A DNA stretch of 64,000 nucleotides from Polyodon spathula (GCF_017654505.1 NC_054559.1:3418781-3482780), one strand, 5' to 3'. Numbered from the stretch's first letter, positions 22,419 to 34,865 are shown. The notes: a model not told the origin generated them from the sequence alone. Numbers and translations: made by a program.

Positions 22419-23017
22419 TGTCACAAAAATGGCTGGAGTGGGTGGTGTCAGACCAGAGCCAGGAAATAAGCAACAGAGAGGTGGAGTTTGGTGGAGCTGA
22501 GCGAATGCTTTCACTCAGCATTTAATAAATAAACAAACAGACAGAAAATAAACAGTTGTAACAATACAAAAACAGGACACGGCACATTCGCCAAAATAAA
22601 TAGACAAACAAAATGGACTAAACAAAACACGGTGAGCTTCTTTTACTTTAAGCTATTATTAGTTTTATTCTCTTTACCACCGTCTCCAATCCCGTTCTCC
22701 ACTCACCGAACACACAACCCAGAGTGGTTGAAAACATGCTGCTTTTATGCAGCTGTACCGTGACTCGACTGCTACTCAATCATTCAATGGGAGACACGGT
22801 ACAACTGCACGCGAATTAATAAAGTGCAATTCCCTGTGCTCACATATTATTACCTTTTACTTGCACGTGAAGTGCTGTGCAATCCTTGTGCCTAAATACA
22901 AATATACATTTTAAACACTTGTGTTACAGAGACCCATTTATATCCCGTGTACCAATGACTATACACCAACATTAACACACAACATCAAATACACACAGGG
23001 GCGGGCACTTTGTCACA
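22419..23017 (-). mobile_element. Solo LTR of family A, antisense, nested in element B
   Basis: A 599-bp reverse-strand family A LTR. The flanks GGCCC (22,414-22,418) and AGCCC (23,018-23,022) match at 4 of 5 positions, consistent with a 5-bp target duplication. The reverse complement begins TGTGACAAAGTGCCCGCC. Confidence 0.9.
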
Positions 23018-23700
23018 AGCCCCCATGTGCGGAGCCTGTGGTGAGTTAGGGCACGTTCAGGAGGACTGCACCTATGGCGACCCCCAATATTAGGAGGCCT
23101 GGAACCAGGGCATGGTTGGATATGCGGCAGAGTGGTTCTGGGAGAGAGACCAGATCCAGCCAACGCCCAAGAGGGAGGATCCCGAACAGCCACAGCCCAA
23201 GCCTTCCCCCAGCGGAGGAGGAGTGCCTGCTGGCCCCACCATAGCCACTGGAAGAGAGCAGCTGGGAAGCCTTTCTCCACAGCATAGGGGTGACACAGGT
23301 GTGCTACCTCTGTGGGGAGTGGGGGCACTTTCCACTCAACTGTCCTCTCCCACTAGAAGAAAGCCTGCTGGTTCCACCTCCGTGGGAGGACTGTGTGCCG
23401 CTCCCACCTCAGCCAGAAGAGGAAGAATACCTGCTGGTTCCACCTCTGTGGGAGGACTGTGTGCCGCTCCCACCTCCGCCAGCAGAGGGAGAATACCTGT
23501 TCATTCCACCTTCACCACCGTGGGAGGACAACGTACCGCTCCCAACTCCACCAGCAGAGGGAGCATGCCTGATGGTTTCCCCACTGCAGCCAGAAGGTGA
23601 GGAGCCCCTGCTGCCTTCGCCACCAGAAGGGGAGGAGTCCCTCTGCCTTCGCCACCACAAGGGGAGGAGCCCTTGCCGCCTTCGCCAGGAGCAGAGCAGC
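23018..23700 (+). pseudogene. Element B ORF, zinc knuckles and Pro-rich repeats
   Basis: A perfect CCHC knuckle CGACGELGHVQEDC (23,030-23,071) is followed by a stop near 23,089. A second perfect knuckle, CYLCGEWGHFPLNC, opens the frame 23,290-23,706. It is followed by tandem units of the type LVPPPWEDCVPLPPQPEEEE. This is the clearest copy of the two-knuckle plus Pro/Glu/Leu repeat layout in the window. The role is inferred to be nucleic-acid binding or packaging and is not demonstrated. Confidence 0.7.
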
Positions 23701-23853
23701 AATTAATTATTTGTTTTGCTCTGTGAGCAGTGTCTATTTATGTTTAAATATTTTATTTATTTTTGTTGTTTAATAAACAGAGCAAGTACCTGCCTGGTTT
23801 GTTATTCTTCCGCCTTCTGGTCTGACGTCACCGCAACGCCATTTTCTGCCACA

Positions 23854-23955
23854 GATCCTTTAAGACCCAACCTGATAAAGCTTTGAGATCTATCAGTTAC
23901 TCTGAGCAAATGATGGGCCAAATGGCCTCCTCTTGTTCAGAAATATGTTCTATAA
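23854..23955 (+). mobile_element. CR1-like LINE 3' fragment
   Basis: GGGCCAAATGGCCTCCTC followed by TTGTTCAGAAATATGTTCTA corresponds to the LINE 3' end GGGCCGAATGGCCTCCTC near 62,550. Confidence 0.65.
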
Positions 23956-25324
23956 AGAAAGTGCGTGATTCAAAGATTGAAAAGGGCTCTTTCTTGCCAA
24001 CAAGATTATTTTAAAAACTTGTTCATTGGCTTATTTTTTTTTATTATTAAAAATGGCTTTTAAACAGCATTTTAACTGCAATGCTTTGAGACAATGTCAA
24101 CATGACAAGGCAGTGCACTCTTATTCTGTGAACCCCACTCTGCCCTCGTTTTTCAGCCCTTGGTGCTGCTGATTGTTATCACTCCATTGAGGCCTCATCC
24201 TCCAGATCTGTTTGATCTGTTCTCCTGGCTTCCTTTCCCCTTAAGCTTCCTTCCAAATGGTTTCGGCTTTACTGCCTTTGGTCTCCTAGTGGCCTTCCAG
24301 CATCTTCTCAGCGGCAATGTGTCATCTCATTCGGCCTGGGCTTGTCTAACGCCTTTCACCTCTTTGAATCATTTCCTGTTGTCTGCTGCATTGGGGGTCA
24401 TGATCACTACTGCAGTATGCCCCTCATGTGGATACGTTTCCAGGAGCTGTCTTAATGTTATGTCATGAAAAACTAGGGCTCACATCTTTTTTTTCTTTTC
24501 ATGGTTACACTGCAAATACATACTGTTGCTAAGCATACTGTTTACAATTTAAATACTTAATATTTTAAGGTGGAAGTAAAGTTTAATCTAAATTCTGACT
24601 TTGATGAAGATGTTTTAATAGAAGAATTTCAAAAGGAGTTCACAAACCGGTTGTGAAGAATGCACTTCTCTCCACACAGCTCATCTGAATGAAAGGACGA
24701 GCTTCGTACTGACTTGGAAACAGTAGCAGATTACTGTGCAGTAGCTTCAAATAAGTTGGGGTAGCTACAGTGAGATCTTATATAGAAAGTGTTAAAACAA
24801 GCTCTGTCACGAAGAACCCTGACATGTGGTGTTCATGTCATCGGCTGTCTGTTTGGAGGGATAATATACACCCCAAAAGTGATTATTGTGACCACAATTA
24901 AATTCATTTTTAATATCAAATCAAATCTAATTATTACTCCACATTTATCAATTAATACTATTAAGCCTGGGCTACTCAGATATCTGTATCATGTATAATC
25001 CATGCAACACCATGGTTTTAACAACATTAACTTGGCCAGCCCTGATACACGATAGTCAAACATTACCAGACCATGCTTGCTATAAGCACCAGAGACATGT
25101 CCATCTCATACACATTTCCATGATCACAGCCAATCAGAAAAGGCTGAAACTAGGGTATGAAATATGCATAATATTTCTGAATCTCAACATAGCTTCTCAA
25201 TATGTTAGTATTCTCATATTTCAGTTTAAACACACTGGATTGATTTTTTTTTTATCTTGATCTTGCATCCTGTTGTTTCTTGGTGTGAATCTGGCCTTGC
25301 CTGATTAGCCTCTAATCAGGATCT
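23956..25324. other. Intergenic, no gene seen
   Basis: AT-rich spacer. The open frame 24,160-24,468 has no recognisable domain and no splice or promoter support. It is not annotated as a gene. Confidence 0.55.
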
Positions 25325-26385
25325 TGCAGTCAGTCACTGTAACTGTGTCTTCTTGCAGTCACTGTAACTGTGTGTCTGCTTGCAGTCAGTGTAAATGAAT
25401 GCCTACTTGCAGTCAGTGTAACTGTGTGCCTGCTTGCAGTCAGTGTAACTGTATGCCTGGTTGCAGTCAATGTAACTGTGTCTGCTTGCAGTCAGTGTAA
25501 CTGTGTGCCTGCTTGCAGTCAGTGTAACTGTATGCCTGGTTGCAGTCAGTGTAACTGTGTCTGCTTGCAGTCAGTGTAACTGTGTGCCTGCTTGCAGTCA
25601 GTGTAACTGTGTCTGCTTGCAGTCAGTGTAACTGTGCCTGCTTGCAGTCAGTGTAACTGTGCCTGCTTGCAGTCAGTGTAACTGTGTGCCTACTTGCAGT
25701 CAGTGTAACTGTGTTTGCTTGCAGTCAGTGTAACTGTGTGTCTGTTTGCAGTCAGTGTAAATGTGTGTCTGCTTGCAGTCACTGTAACTGTGTGCCTGCT
25801 TGCAGTCAGTGTAACTGTGTCTGCTTGCAGTCAGTGTAACTGTGTGCCTGCTTGCAGTCAGTGTAACTGTGTTTGTTTGCAGTCAGTGTAACTGTGTGTC
25901 TGTTTGCAGTCAGTGTAAATGTGTGTCTGCTTGCAGTCACTGTAACTGTGTGCCTGCTTGCAGTCACTGTAACTGTGTTTGCTTGCAGTCAGTGTAACTG
26001 TGTGTCTGTTTGCAGTCAGTGTAAATGTGTGTCTGCTTGCAGTCACTGTAACTGTGTGCCTGCTTGCAGTCACTGTAACTGTATGTCTGCTTGCAGTCAG
26101 TGTAACTGTGTCTGCTTGCAGTCAGTGTAACTGTGTCTGTTTGCAGTCAGTGCAACTGTGTGTCTTCTTGCAGTCAGTGCAACTGTGTGTCTTCTTGCAG
26201 TCAGTGTAACTGTGTCTGCTTGCAGTCAGTGCAACTGTGTGTCTTCTTGCAGTCAGTGTAACTGTGTCTGCTTGCAGTCAGTGTAACTGTGTGCCTGCTT
26301 GCAGTCAGTGTAATTGTGTCTGCTTGCAGTCAGTGTAACTCTGTGTTTGCTTGCAGTCAGTGTAACTGTATGCCTGCTTGCAGCT
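25325..26385 (+). repeat. 25/27-bp minisatellite, about 40 units
   Basis: Tandem units TCAGTGTAACTGTG + TGCCTGCTTGCAG (27 bp) or a 25-bp variant lacking two bases. The array shows higher-order repetition: blocks of several units recur in the same order, for example around 25,680-25,870 and 25,880-26,060. Open frames through it (CLLAVSVTV-type repeats) are by-products of the 27-bp period. Confidence 0.95.
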
Positions 26386-28650
26386 GGGATTCACATGGGG
26401 TTGATTGGATTACTTGCCCTCACAGTTCCCTTTCTGATTGTTCATCACTGTAAGGGTAGCATTACTGCCAACTTTTTTTTTTTTTAACTTGGCGATTCAA
26501 CAGATAAATCTGAAAAACATTATCATTCAGCAATTAAAGCTAAGAAAATAAATATGAAAAATAAAAATAAATCCCACAGCTTTGCCCCAGACAAACGCTG
26601 TCACCCCCTTTGGTATTGAATCCTACTTTCTCCAGTGCTTCACACTTCTTCTGCCTCCAGTAATCTCACTAACCCTACTTTCCTAGTCCTATTTGTATAT
26701 TGCATTTTGTACGTGTCTGCTCTGTAAGTTAGCATCACTGCAATGGGTGTGTTTTGTTGCTCAGTGTTGTGAGACTATAGATGACAGAACATATCAGCTT
26801 TCGGTGGTTAAATCCCATAGAGATCTATTAAAATTTGGCCACCACACTGTTTTGTCTAAGGCCATACCTCTGAAGAGCCCCTCTGACCTTGTGCTAATGG
26901 AACTCAAATGAAGCAGGGCATTCCATTGTAAGCCTTTTACTTCCAGGATCATCTACACTCAGCAGCATTACCGTCGTCTTAAACTAATGACCAGGATACA
27001 AACCCTTCCAATTGAGGTCATTATTGGGTTACGTCTAATACAGTTTTTAAGACAATCTTGAGTTACGTTCACCAATCATTTCCAATATTTGGGCCTGCTT
27101 ACTACATTCTTACATAATTAAACGTTAAGTAGACTCTTTTTTTCAATGTCTTCAAAACAATTTGCTGAAATGCCAAGATGGCTTCATGATGCATTTTTTG
27201 GAAAAACCTTTCAAAATCTTCTTCTTAGGAACTGGTAAACTGATTTATCTTTTACTGCAATTTTACAGAAACACGGCCCTAACAGCAAACTGCATTTATT
27301 TGAAGCCGTTTGACCAAACTTGGTAGGCATCATCCTGTGAGAATGGAATACAAATATGTCAAAATGGTGATGTTTTGTAAAACAATATGGCTGCCAGACA
27401 TACATTTACGTCTTAAATTTAAAACTGCCTAAGCTGACAAACAGTTTACTTGACTAACTCCAAATTTCACAAGCATCACCCCTACAACTGACTCTTAAAA
27501 ACGTGGTGTTGACCTGAACCAAAATGGTCGTCTGATACATTTCGTTTTTTAGAAACTTTCTGAAATCTTCTTCATGGGAACCGATGAAGTGATTGATCTG
27601 ACACTTGACCTATATCATCAGCAATCAAACCTGCTTCAACTTTGTGAAGTAGAAGTTGCTGTGATAAATTTTACTATCAAACTGGCTGCCACCAAATTCG
27701 CCAAAATGTGCACCAAACAACAAACTGTTCTACTTGAAAACCATTAAACCAACTTACTGTCACCCCGGTTACAAAATAATTCAAATATGGCAAAATGGTG
27801 TTGTTTTATTAAACAAGATGGCTGCCGGACCTACATTTTCAAATAAAATTAAAAACTGATTTAGTTTAAAAAACGGTTTACTCAATTAACTTCAAACCTG
27901 AAAACCATCATGCCTGTGTCAGTACAATTAACTTTTTCAAAAATGGTGCGTGCGTGCCTGCCCCCCCCCCCCCCCCCCCCCCCCGCCTGATTCACTAAAG
28001 TTTGTCAAAATATTGAAATTGTCATACGAAGCATAGTTCATAGGTATTGTCCCCCCCTTCAGGACAGTCTTGACCCCCCCCGTCAGCTTTTACAAATAAC
28101 CATAAGCAACACAACGTTACATAACTGCATGATAAATCATTGTTTTCTTAAAAAGTATTCTGACCTCTTGAAAAACGAAATACAAGTTAAATTAAATATG
28201 CATTATAAACTAAACCTTTCTCAAGACTTCACGTTTGATACGATTTTGACATTGTGTAATTCCCCGCGTGTTTATACAATTCCCAAACCATTCTAGAATA
28301 ATTGTGTTATTCCGCATGTATAAGACATACATACGCACTACAACGTCCTAAACGCTAGGATTTGAATAAAACGTCTTTCAAGCAGAGACGGGCGCTCTCT
28401 CGGTTAATGTTACACCTCTTAAGTTTTTTTTTTTTTTTTTTATCTGGTGGTGTAGACAACTTGAGACATTTTCAATTGCATTCTAGAAACTGATAATATG
28501 AAGTCGAATGCTAATTGCACGTTATGTAGGCAGCTCTGCCAGTTTGTCCTGCAGGGCGAGGAGACCCAGGAACAGCAGCCGGAGCAAGTCTCTGGTGATT
28601 TGATAAACCATTATTACAATGCAAGGGGAGGCGCGTCGGGAGGGTGGCAC
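26386..28650. other. Intergenic upstream of PDGFA, no gene seen
   Basis: Two diverged related segments lie at about 27,340-27,420 and 27,780-27,860 (AAAATGGTG, then AACAATATGGCTGCC or AACAAGATGGCTGCC), with similar flanking sentences. This suggests an old tandem duplication. A poly-C run of about 24 lies at 27,961-27,984 and a poly-T run near 28,423. No coding feature is supported. Confidence 0.55.
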
Positions 28651-29207
28651 AAACTATAACCGCTGCTCAGAACCATTTAGACTTCATTCGGGACACCGCT
28701 GAGACTAGCAGATCTCTACTGGATAACACACTGAACACACAGGAATAAAACAACACTCGAACTGCACAGAAAACAAATTCCGTGGAGAGACTGAGGATCT
28801 TATAAAAAAAAAGCTTTACAAAACACCAGCTCGAGTCTGAAGGATAAAACAATATTATTGAGCACTGTATATATAGCCTAGATATTGAGATGTTGTAAAC
28901 ACTCCGAACACAGCAGGCAGGTGAGGGGTGGCAATGTGTAGCATTTCTGACGATCTGGATGTTCCGACTCATCAGATCTGAACAACTCTGCAAGCTGGTG
29001 TGCTGCTACCTTTCCCCCTTTTTCCAGAGCGAGAAACACTGTTCTTGAGAAACGTGAAACATGTGAAGAAGCATATCTATCAAAAACCTTCCTACACCAG
29101 TAACTTTCCCTGAGGGATGGTACTGAAGTTTCATACATTAGGAGCCCCATTTCAGCTCCCCGTGAAGAATTTTCTCTTATTTTTAGTCAAATCTAAATTA
29201 AAACGAA
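28651..29207 (+). promoter_or_regulatory. pdgfa: Probable PDGFA promoter and 5' UTR region
   Basis: The 557 bp before the PDGFA start codon. A TATATATA-like stretch lies near 28,867, about 340 bp upstream of ATG, which would suit a long 5' UTR. No CpG-island-like density is obvious in this short stretch. The start site is not determinable from sequence, so the assignment is positional. Confidence 0.35.
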
Positions 29208-29270
29208 ATGAGGACCACAACTTGTTATTTGCTGATCTCTTCGTTCTACCTATGGTTCGCCTTTGCCGAG
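29208..29270 (+). CDS. pdgfa: PDGFA exon 1 (signal peptide)
   Basis: ATG at 29,208 opens MRTTTCYLLISSFYLWFAFA + E. It is a hydrophobic secretion signal ending near the small residues FAFAE, followed by donor GTAAGG at 29,271 (phase 0). Known PDGFA proteins likewise begin MRT and have the signal peptide in exon 1. The start was chosen because it is the first Met and because the frame joins EAEIPQELI in exon 2. Confidence 0.92.
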
Positions 29271-30063
29271 GTAAGGACTTTTCGCAATACTACTAAATGT
29301 ATGTACAGCTAACAGCAGTTCTGCAAGCATACTAGAGGCGTGCTTTGTACAGCAAATACAACACTATAGGCTACGGGATAACACTTATTATAGCGACCCA
29401 TTAATTCACACACCGCCTGTGTTTTTAAAGCACCACTTACATAGATTGTCATAACACAGTTTGTAAGAACAGTGGTATATAACACATACCGATTGTTATG
29501 TCAGAATGTGTTAGCTACTAACAATTAGGGTTCTGTAATTGAAGTTCCAAAAACACACTGAACATAAAGTTAGCATTTTTATGTATTTTGAGTTTCAGGA
29601 TATTTTTTACACCCCTTCCTTTATGTCGAGGAGTGTGCTTTGTGAAAGCATGACAGGTTTGGAAACAGCGGTAGCTAAAATTCATAGCTCCAAGCTATTC
29701 AGGAGTGTCACTAGTATGTACATGTGGCACAGAACATGAACAATAAAACACCCTAGACATTACATACGTTAAATATAACTTTATTACACAAACACTGTAA
29801 ATACTATAGGGATTTGACTGCTTATTAGGAATTGCGATTATTAACACTCAATCAAGTTCGGTCTTTCCACTATGTTACATTTACATGCAGCTTTTTACAG
29901 TAGAAATTGGGGTTTTTCCGTTTTCAAGACGTTTACCTTGCAGATAACAAGTGCAATTAGTTACAATTACCGATATTTAAATGGTTTATATTAGGCCAAA
30001 ACTTAAGAACTGTTAGGTAAAGACTGTTTGCTCACTTTTTCTTAAACCTGTTTTCTTTCCAAG
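29271..30063 (+). other. pdgfa: PDGFA intron 1
   Basis: Donor GTAAGG, acceptor CTTTCCAAG ending at 30,063. AT-rich, no embedded feature seen. Confidence 0.85.
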
Positions 30064-30160
30064 GAAGCAGAGATTCCCCAAGAACTTATTGAAAAACTGT
30101 CTCACAGCGAAATCCGCAGCATAAGCGATCTGCAGCGCCTCCTTGAGATTGAATCCGTAG
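30064..30160 (+). CDS. pdgfa: PDGFA exon 2 (propeptide)
   Basis: 97 nt encoding [20 protein letters not shown] followed by [12 protein letters not shown] and the first base of Gly, ending at donor GTAAAT. Human PDGFA has the same segment (EAEIP, then DLQRLLEI), which belongs to the N-terminal propeptide needed for folding and secretion of the dimer. Phase 1 end. Confidence 0.95.
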
Positions 30161-32211
30161 GTAAATTCAGCTCTTTTTCTTTTCCCCTCTGAACTTTGCT
30201 CAGTGGAATTTTACTGGTCGTGGAAGTGAAAGAACACGCTGTACTATGCAACCAACATAACTTAAACACAACACAAGCGTCAAGGTGTTGATGTGTATGT
30301 ATGTTGCAAGCTGAACAGAAGAGGAAGCGACGGCGATCACAATGCATCAGGATAACCCAAAGCGCAGTCAGTCGGACTTGCTTAGATTCCTAAACATACA
30401 AATGCAAGTACGGCTGAAGCGAAACGACTTGCGTGATATTAAGTGGCTTCAGTAAGCCACAGCAAGCCACTCTTTCATTACCTGTATAGTTTATACGCCG
30501 GTGACACATGCCACGTACATATATTCCAGAGTTGTAATTTTCGAATCTTTTTGTCTTGCTATGCCTTTTCAATGTGGTTATCTTATACATCTTCTATAAT
30601 ACAGTTAAATGTAATGGAGGACAAGGAACATGCAGATATGCATTGTTAACGCTGAACTCAGTACATGAGTATTTTAAATCGAAACGTACCAGTGGACTAC
30701 ACAACATTAAAACTTGCCTGTTGTGTCAGCTATACTGCCAGGCTGTTTGTGTAGCAGCAGGCTATATGCAGTGATATTTTTGTCAGTCTAGTTTATTGAG
30801 GTATTATGGAGACAGTTGTCCCTATTCTCATTTTATGACATGAGCGAATATGACGTTATGCCTCTCAGTAAAATTAATTCAGATCTAATCTTGGACGTGG
30901 TCCCAGCTGAAGTGAACTATATGGAGATATTTCTGGGTTTTACAGAGACTGTATGTATTTACAACAGCCTATATTTACACAGGCTGTTGCCATATATCAT
31001 TTGAGTTTCCCTTTAGCTTTGAGACAGCAGTAGCACAAAATAATGAACCATGAAACGAGACAAAACAAACACTGATACGTATTCAACTGACGGGCCACAC
31101 AGCCACAGTGCCTGAAATGACACGATATACCTTTTTCGCTAAGTTCATAAATTCTAATAATTGTAAAGTTGAGTGTAACGCATACAGCGTCAATAGCATG
31201 TCAATTAAGCACTGCACACACAAGAAAAACAAAGCAGCACTTTTACTTCAAGCATGTAAAATGTAATCCCTGGCAAAGGGCAGTAGCATTTTTTTTAGCA
31301 TGATAATATAATTATTTTTTTCAATTTCCTTTTCATGCATTCATTACAGATGTATTTTTTAAGAGTTTCATTACTATACAAGGCTAAATGGCTTTTGAAT
31401 AGCTATTGTCAGCAAGGTAGGCTAGACTTAGAAAGAAAAGATTGACATTTAGTTGTCACCATGGCAAAATTTACATTTATGTTAAAACAAACCAAAAAAA
31501 AAACAACCATCAACACAGCATTTATGGTCGAGGGTCAGGTGATCGTTTTTATTCTACAGTTAGCTAGAATTTAGCAGTGTTACCCCTGATTCTTTAACCG
31601 GGCAAATAAAGGGTAGCCAATATACCTTTTTATTACATACTCCATAAATTAAAAAAACAAAAAAATCATGTAACACTATGACTATAAAAAAAAGCATGAA
31701 ACTGATCTTTATTAGCCTGGCTGGGTTATGCATGTATACATATTCATTCAAAGTACTGACCCTGTATAAGTTTCACTGAGACATGGAGGAATTTAAGAGA
31801 GCTGGAAGTTCAGTTTGATTGAAGGCAGCAAGCACTGGGATTAAAAGAAAACATCTACGCAGAATGTTATAGTGAGAAACAATACATAAGAGTTGAATGC
31901 ATGGAGCTGTCAGTTCTTAGCCTACATGGAACTGTGTGCCTAAGATATGAATTGGATACAAGGTCTCCTCTGCTCATGTTAGTTCAGTGGCAGCACTGTA
32001 ATAGTGCATTGAATCAGTAGAGAAAGTACCATTGTGGGAACTCATTAGTATTGACTCATGCTATGTAGGTTTGTAAAACTAGACACCTTTCTAAAGCTTT
32101 ACTAGAATACCCAACCAGAGCCCCGGACATATTGCTGTCCCATCCCAGCAGTAAATCAAATAATGTGCTGTTGATCAATCACATTGATTTGTGTACATTT
32201 TATCAATACAG
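30161..32211 (+). other. pdgfa: PDGFA intron 2
   Basis: About 2.05 kb, donor GTAAAT, acceptor TATCAATACAG. AT-rich, with a poly-A-like stretch near 31,495. No mobile element or RNA gene recognised. Short open frames are not supported. Confidence 0.8.
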
Positions 32212-32316
32212 GAAACGAGGTTGTAGCAGAATCAAAGACGAGATACCACAAGGATCATTCTTCAAGCCATGTGGACAAGCACGCCCAGATATTAATAAGA
32301 AGAAAACGAAGCATTG
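32212..32316 (+). CDS. pdgfa: PDGFA exon 3 (propeptide with furin site)
   Basis: 105 nt beginning inside a Gly codon: NEVVAESKTRYHKDHSSSHV and on to ILIRRKRSI, ending before donor GTAAGG at 32,317. RRKR is the dibasic furin-type cleavage site that releases mature PDGF-A, in the same place as RRKRSIEEAVPAV of known PDGFA. The segment upstream of the site is poorly conserved, as expected for a propeptide linker. Confidence 0.93.
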
Positions 32317-32963
32317 GTAAGGTCTTTAAACTGGCATTAATAAACCATGCTCTGCTAGACTGGAACAATTCAAACTTCCTAATGACTGCAGAGTACCCGA
32401 GACACTGACAGGAATACAGCAGCAGTACAAGTCTTTATTTCTGCTGTACCCAGTTGAGAATATATCCTGAAGCAGGTACATTCCTTGCATTCAGCTTCAT
32501 GTTATGGCTTGTTTGACCAGGCTACTTTGAGATATACTGCTTTGAAAATATGTGGGTAAGTTCAAAGTGCTGAAATGTAATCATAATACATTCTCAAAAT
32601 TAATCCATGCCATTATACTGTTGCTGAACAGAGCAGAATCATGAGGTGTAGTGACCCCTAACCAAGTGCAGTATAGTGCAAAGTGCTGTGGCATTTATTG
32701 CCTGTCGCTATGTATAAATATAGACTACAGAGGAATTTCTAATGGAAAAGTGGTGCGTGAGGTATTGAAAATCCAGAAGAGAAGACAGGATTCACTGCAG
32801 GCAAGCAGGCTGGCTATTATTCAGATGCATTTCCTGCAATCGCAAAGTTAGGGTGCTTTCAACTTTAGCGCTGCAGAGCAGCCAGCAGGCTGTTGGTAGT
32901 TCGGCTTGCTTGCTGCAGGTTGTATTATACTTCACTTTATGTTATTTCAAATGAAGGGCTTTT

Positions 32964-33498
32964 TACATAAGAACATCAGAACATAAGAAAGTTTACAAAC
33001 GAGAGGAGGCCATTCGGCCCATCTTGCTCGTTTGGTTGTTAGTAGCTTATTGATCCCAGAATCTCATCAACAGCTTCCTGGGAAGTTGATTCCAGTCCCT
33101 CACAATTCTCTGTGTAAAAAAGTGCTTCCTATTTTCTGTTCTGAATGCCCCTTTGTCTAATCTCCATTTGTGACCCCTGGTCCTTATTTCTTTTTCAGGT
33201 CGAAAAAGTCCCTTGGGTCGACACTGTCAATACCTTTTAGAATTCTGATTGCTTGAATTAGGTCGCCTCATAGTCTTCTTTGTTCAAGACTAAACAGATT
33301 AATTTCTTTTAGCCTGTCTGTATATGACATGCCTTTTAAGCCCGGAATAATTCTGGTCGCTCTTCTTTGCACTCTTTCTAGAGCAGCAATATCTTTTTTA
33401 TAGCGAGGTGACCAGAACTGAACACAATATTCAAGATGAGGTCTTACTGGTGCATTGTACAGTTTTAACATTACTTCCCTTGACTTAAATTCAACACT
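32964..33498 (-). mobile_element. CR1-like LINE, 5'-truncated, antisense in PDGFA intron 3
   Basis: On the reverse strand the fragment encodes [20 protein letters not shown] ... [15 protein letters not shown], nearly the same as the LINE at 61,746-62,611. The 3' tail AAGAACATAAG (reversed ATGTTCTT repeats) lies at 32,966-32,990. An internal stop or frameshift follows the SLEQRRL motif. Confidence 0.88.
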
Positions 33499-33830
33499 TT
33501 AAGGGTAGGAGACACTTCTTCACAGAGAGAGTGAGGGAATGGGATGGGTTACCTAGTCATTTTGCTGAAGGTAACACTCCTTCACACAGAAAGTGGTGAG
33601 GGGATGGAATGGGTTACCTAGACATGTTGCTGAAGGAGACACTTCTGCACACAGAGAGTGTGAGGGGATGGAATGGGTTACCTAGTCATGTTGCTGAAGG
33701 AGACACTTTTGCACACAGAAAGTGTGAGGGGATGGAATGGGTTACCTAGTCATGTTGCTGAAGGAGACACCTCTGCACACAGAGAGTGGTGAGGGGATGG
33801 GATGGGATACCTGTTGTTGATGCTGAATCA
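33499..33830 (+). repeat. ~65-bp tandem array derived from LINE coding sequence
   Basis: Five units of about 60-66 bp share GGAGACACTTCTGCACACAG, GTGAGGGGATGGAATGGG and TTACCTAGTCATGTTGCTGA. The unit corresponds to a segment just before the end of a CR1-like ORF (compare the reverse strand at 49,195-49,262). The array is followed at 33,815 by the natural continuation GTTGATGCTGAATCACTGG. It therefore looks like a minisatellite that grew inside a sense-oriented LINE fragment. Confidence 0.8.
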
Positions 33831-33913
33831 CTGGAATCTTGTACGACCCAACTGGACAACATTTTGAAATCAATCAGCTACTAGGAAGTGGACAAGCGCA
33901 GATTGCTGACTGA

Positions 33914-34291
<378 letters not shown>

Positions 34292-34865
34292 TGAGGGGAA
34301 AGCACTTCCTTTCACTTCTGAGTTCATCCATACTGGCTTGCACCTGAGGCTGCTCTCTAGTTACTGGTCCCCAGTGGAATAGCTCATATCTGTGCTCTGA
34401 TCCTAACAAAACACTTTGTGACAAATCAAGGTTAAAAAACAGAAATCGCTGTAGCCCAGACTAGTAACTTTATTTTTTGTCATGATCTCCAGAAGAGCTT
34501 GTGTATTTCTTTTTCTGTTTCATAGATGGCTTTATTGTACATTATTTGGTCATGTGTGAAGAGTAGCTATGCTGCTTGTTAAATGCTGATGGTTTATATG
34601 TGACACTGCCTGTCCTTCACTGAATCCAGTTGGAGGTCATTATAACAGTATAAAAGGGCCTCTGTGTTGTGGGACCTCTTTCAGATATCTTTACTGCTCT
34701 TGAGCACTTAGATCTTCAAACCTCATACTATTTGTGAAAATGTTGATGTTTCTGAGGTAAAACTGCAAGCAGTCAAGTAAAAAAGTTTTGACAAAGTGAC
34801 TTCTGAAATCTGAAATTTTTTATGAATATCTTGCTATGATAATACTGGTTGAGAAGCACTGCATC

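Larger units (their letters stand above)
21569..23853 (+). mobile_element. LTR element B: non-autonomous zinc-knuckle/proline-rich element
   Basis: The 5' LTR (about 21,569-22,143) has a TATA region at CCTGTATAAATACC near 21,836 and a polyadenylation signal TTTAATAAACGG near 22,060. A primer-binding-like TGGTGTCCAGCATGGGAT follows at 22,146. The 3' LTR is reduced to its last 150 bp (23,702-23,853). The LTR sequence differs from family A, but the internal coding region has the same architecture, so A and B look like sister families. An antisense family A LTR (22,419-23,017) is nested in it. No RT, protease or integrase was seen. Confidence 0.8.

Noticed and set aside
24160..24468. 102-residue ORF as a gene
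   Set aside because: No recognisable domain, no splice sites or promoter, and length is compatible with chance.
25370..26209. Open frames encoding CLLAVSVTV repeats
   Set aside because: Direct consequence of a 27-bp tandem repeat. They break wherever a 25-bp unit occurs.
27961..27984. Poly-C run as a functional G-quadruplex or i-motif site
   Set aside because: Simple homopolymer whose length could be an assembly artefact. Nothing nearby supports function.
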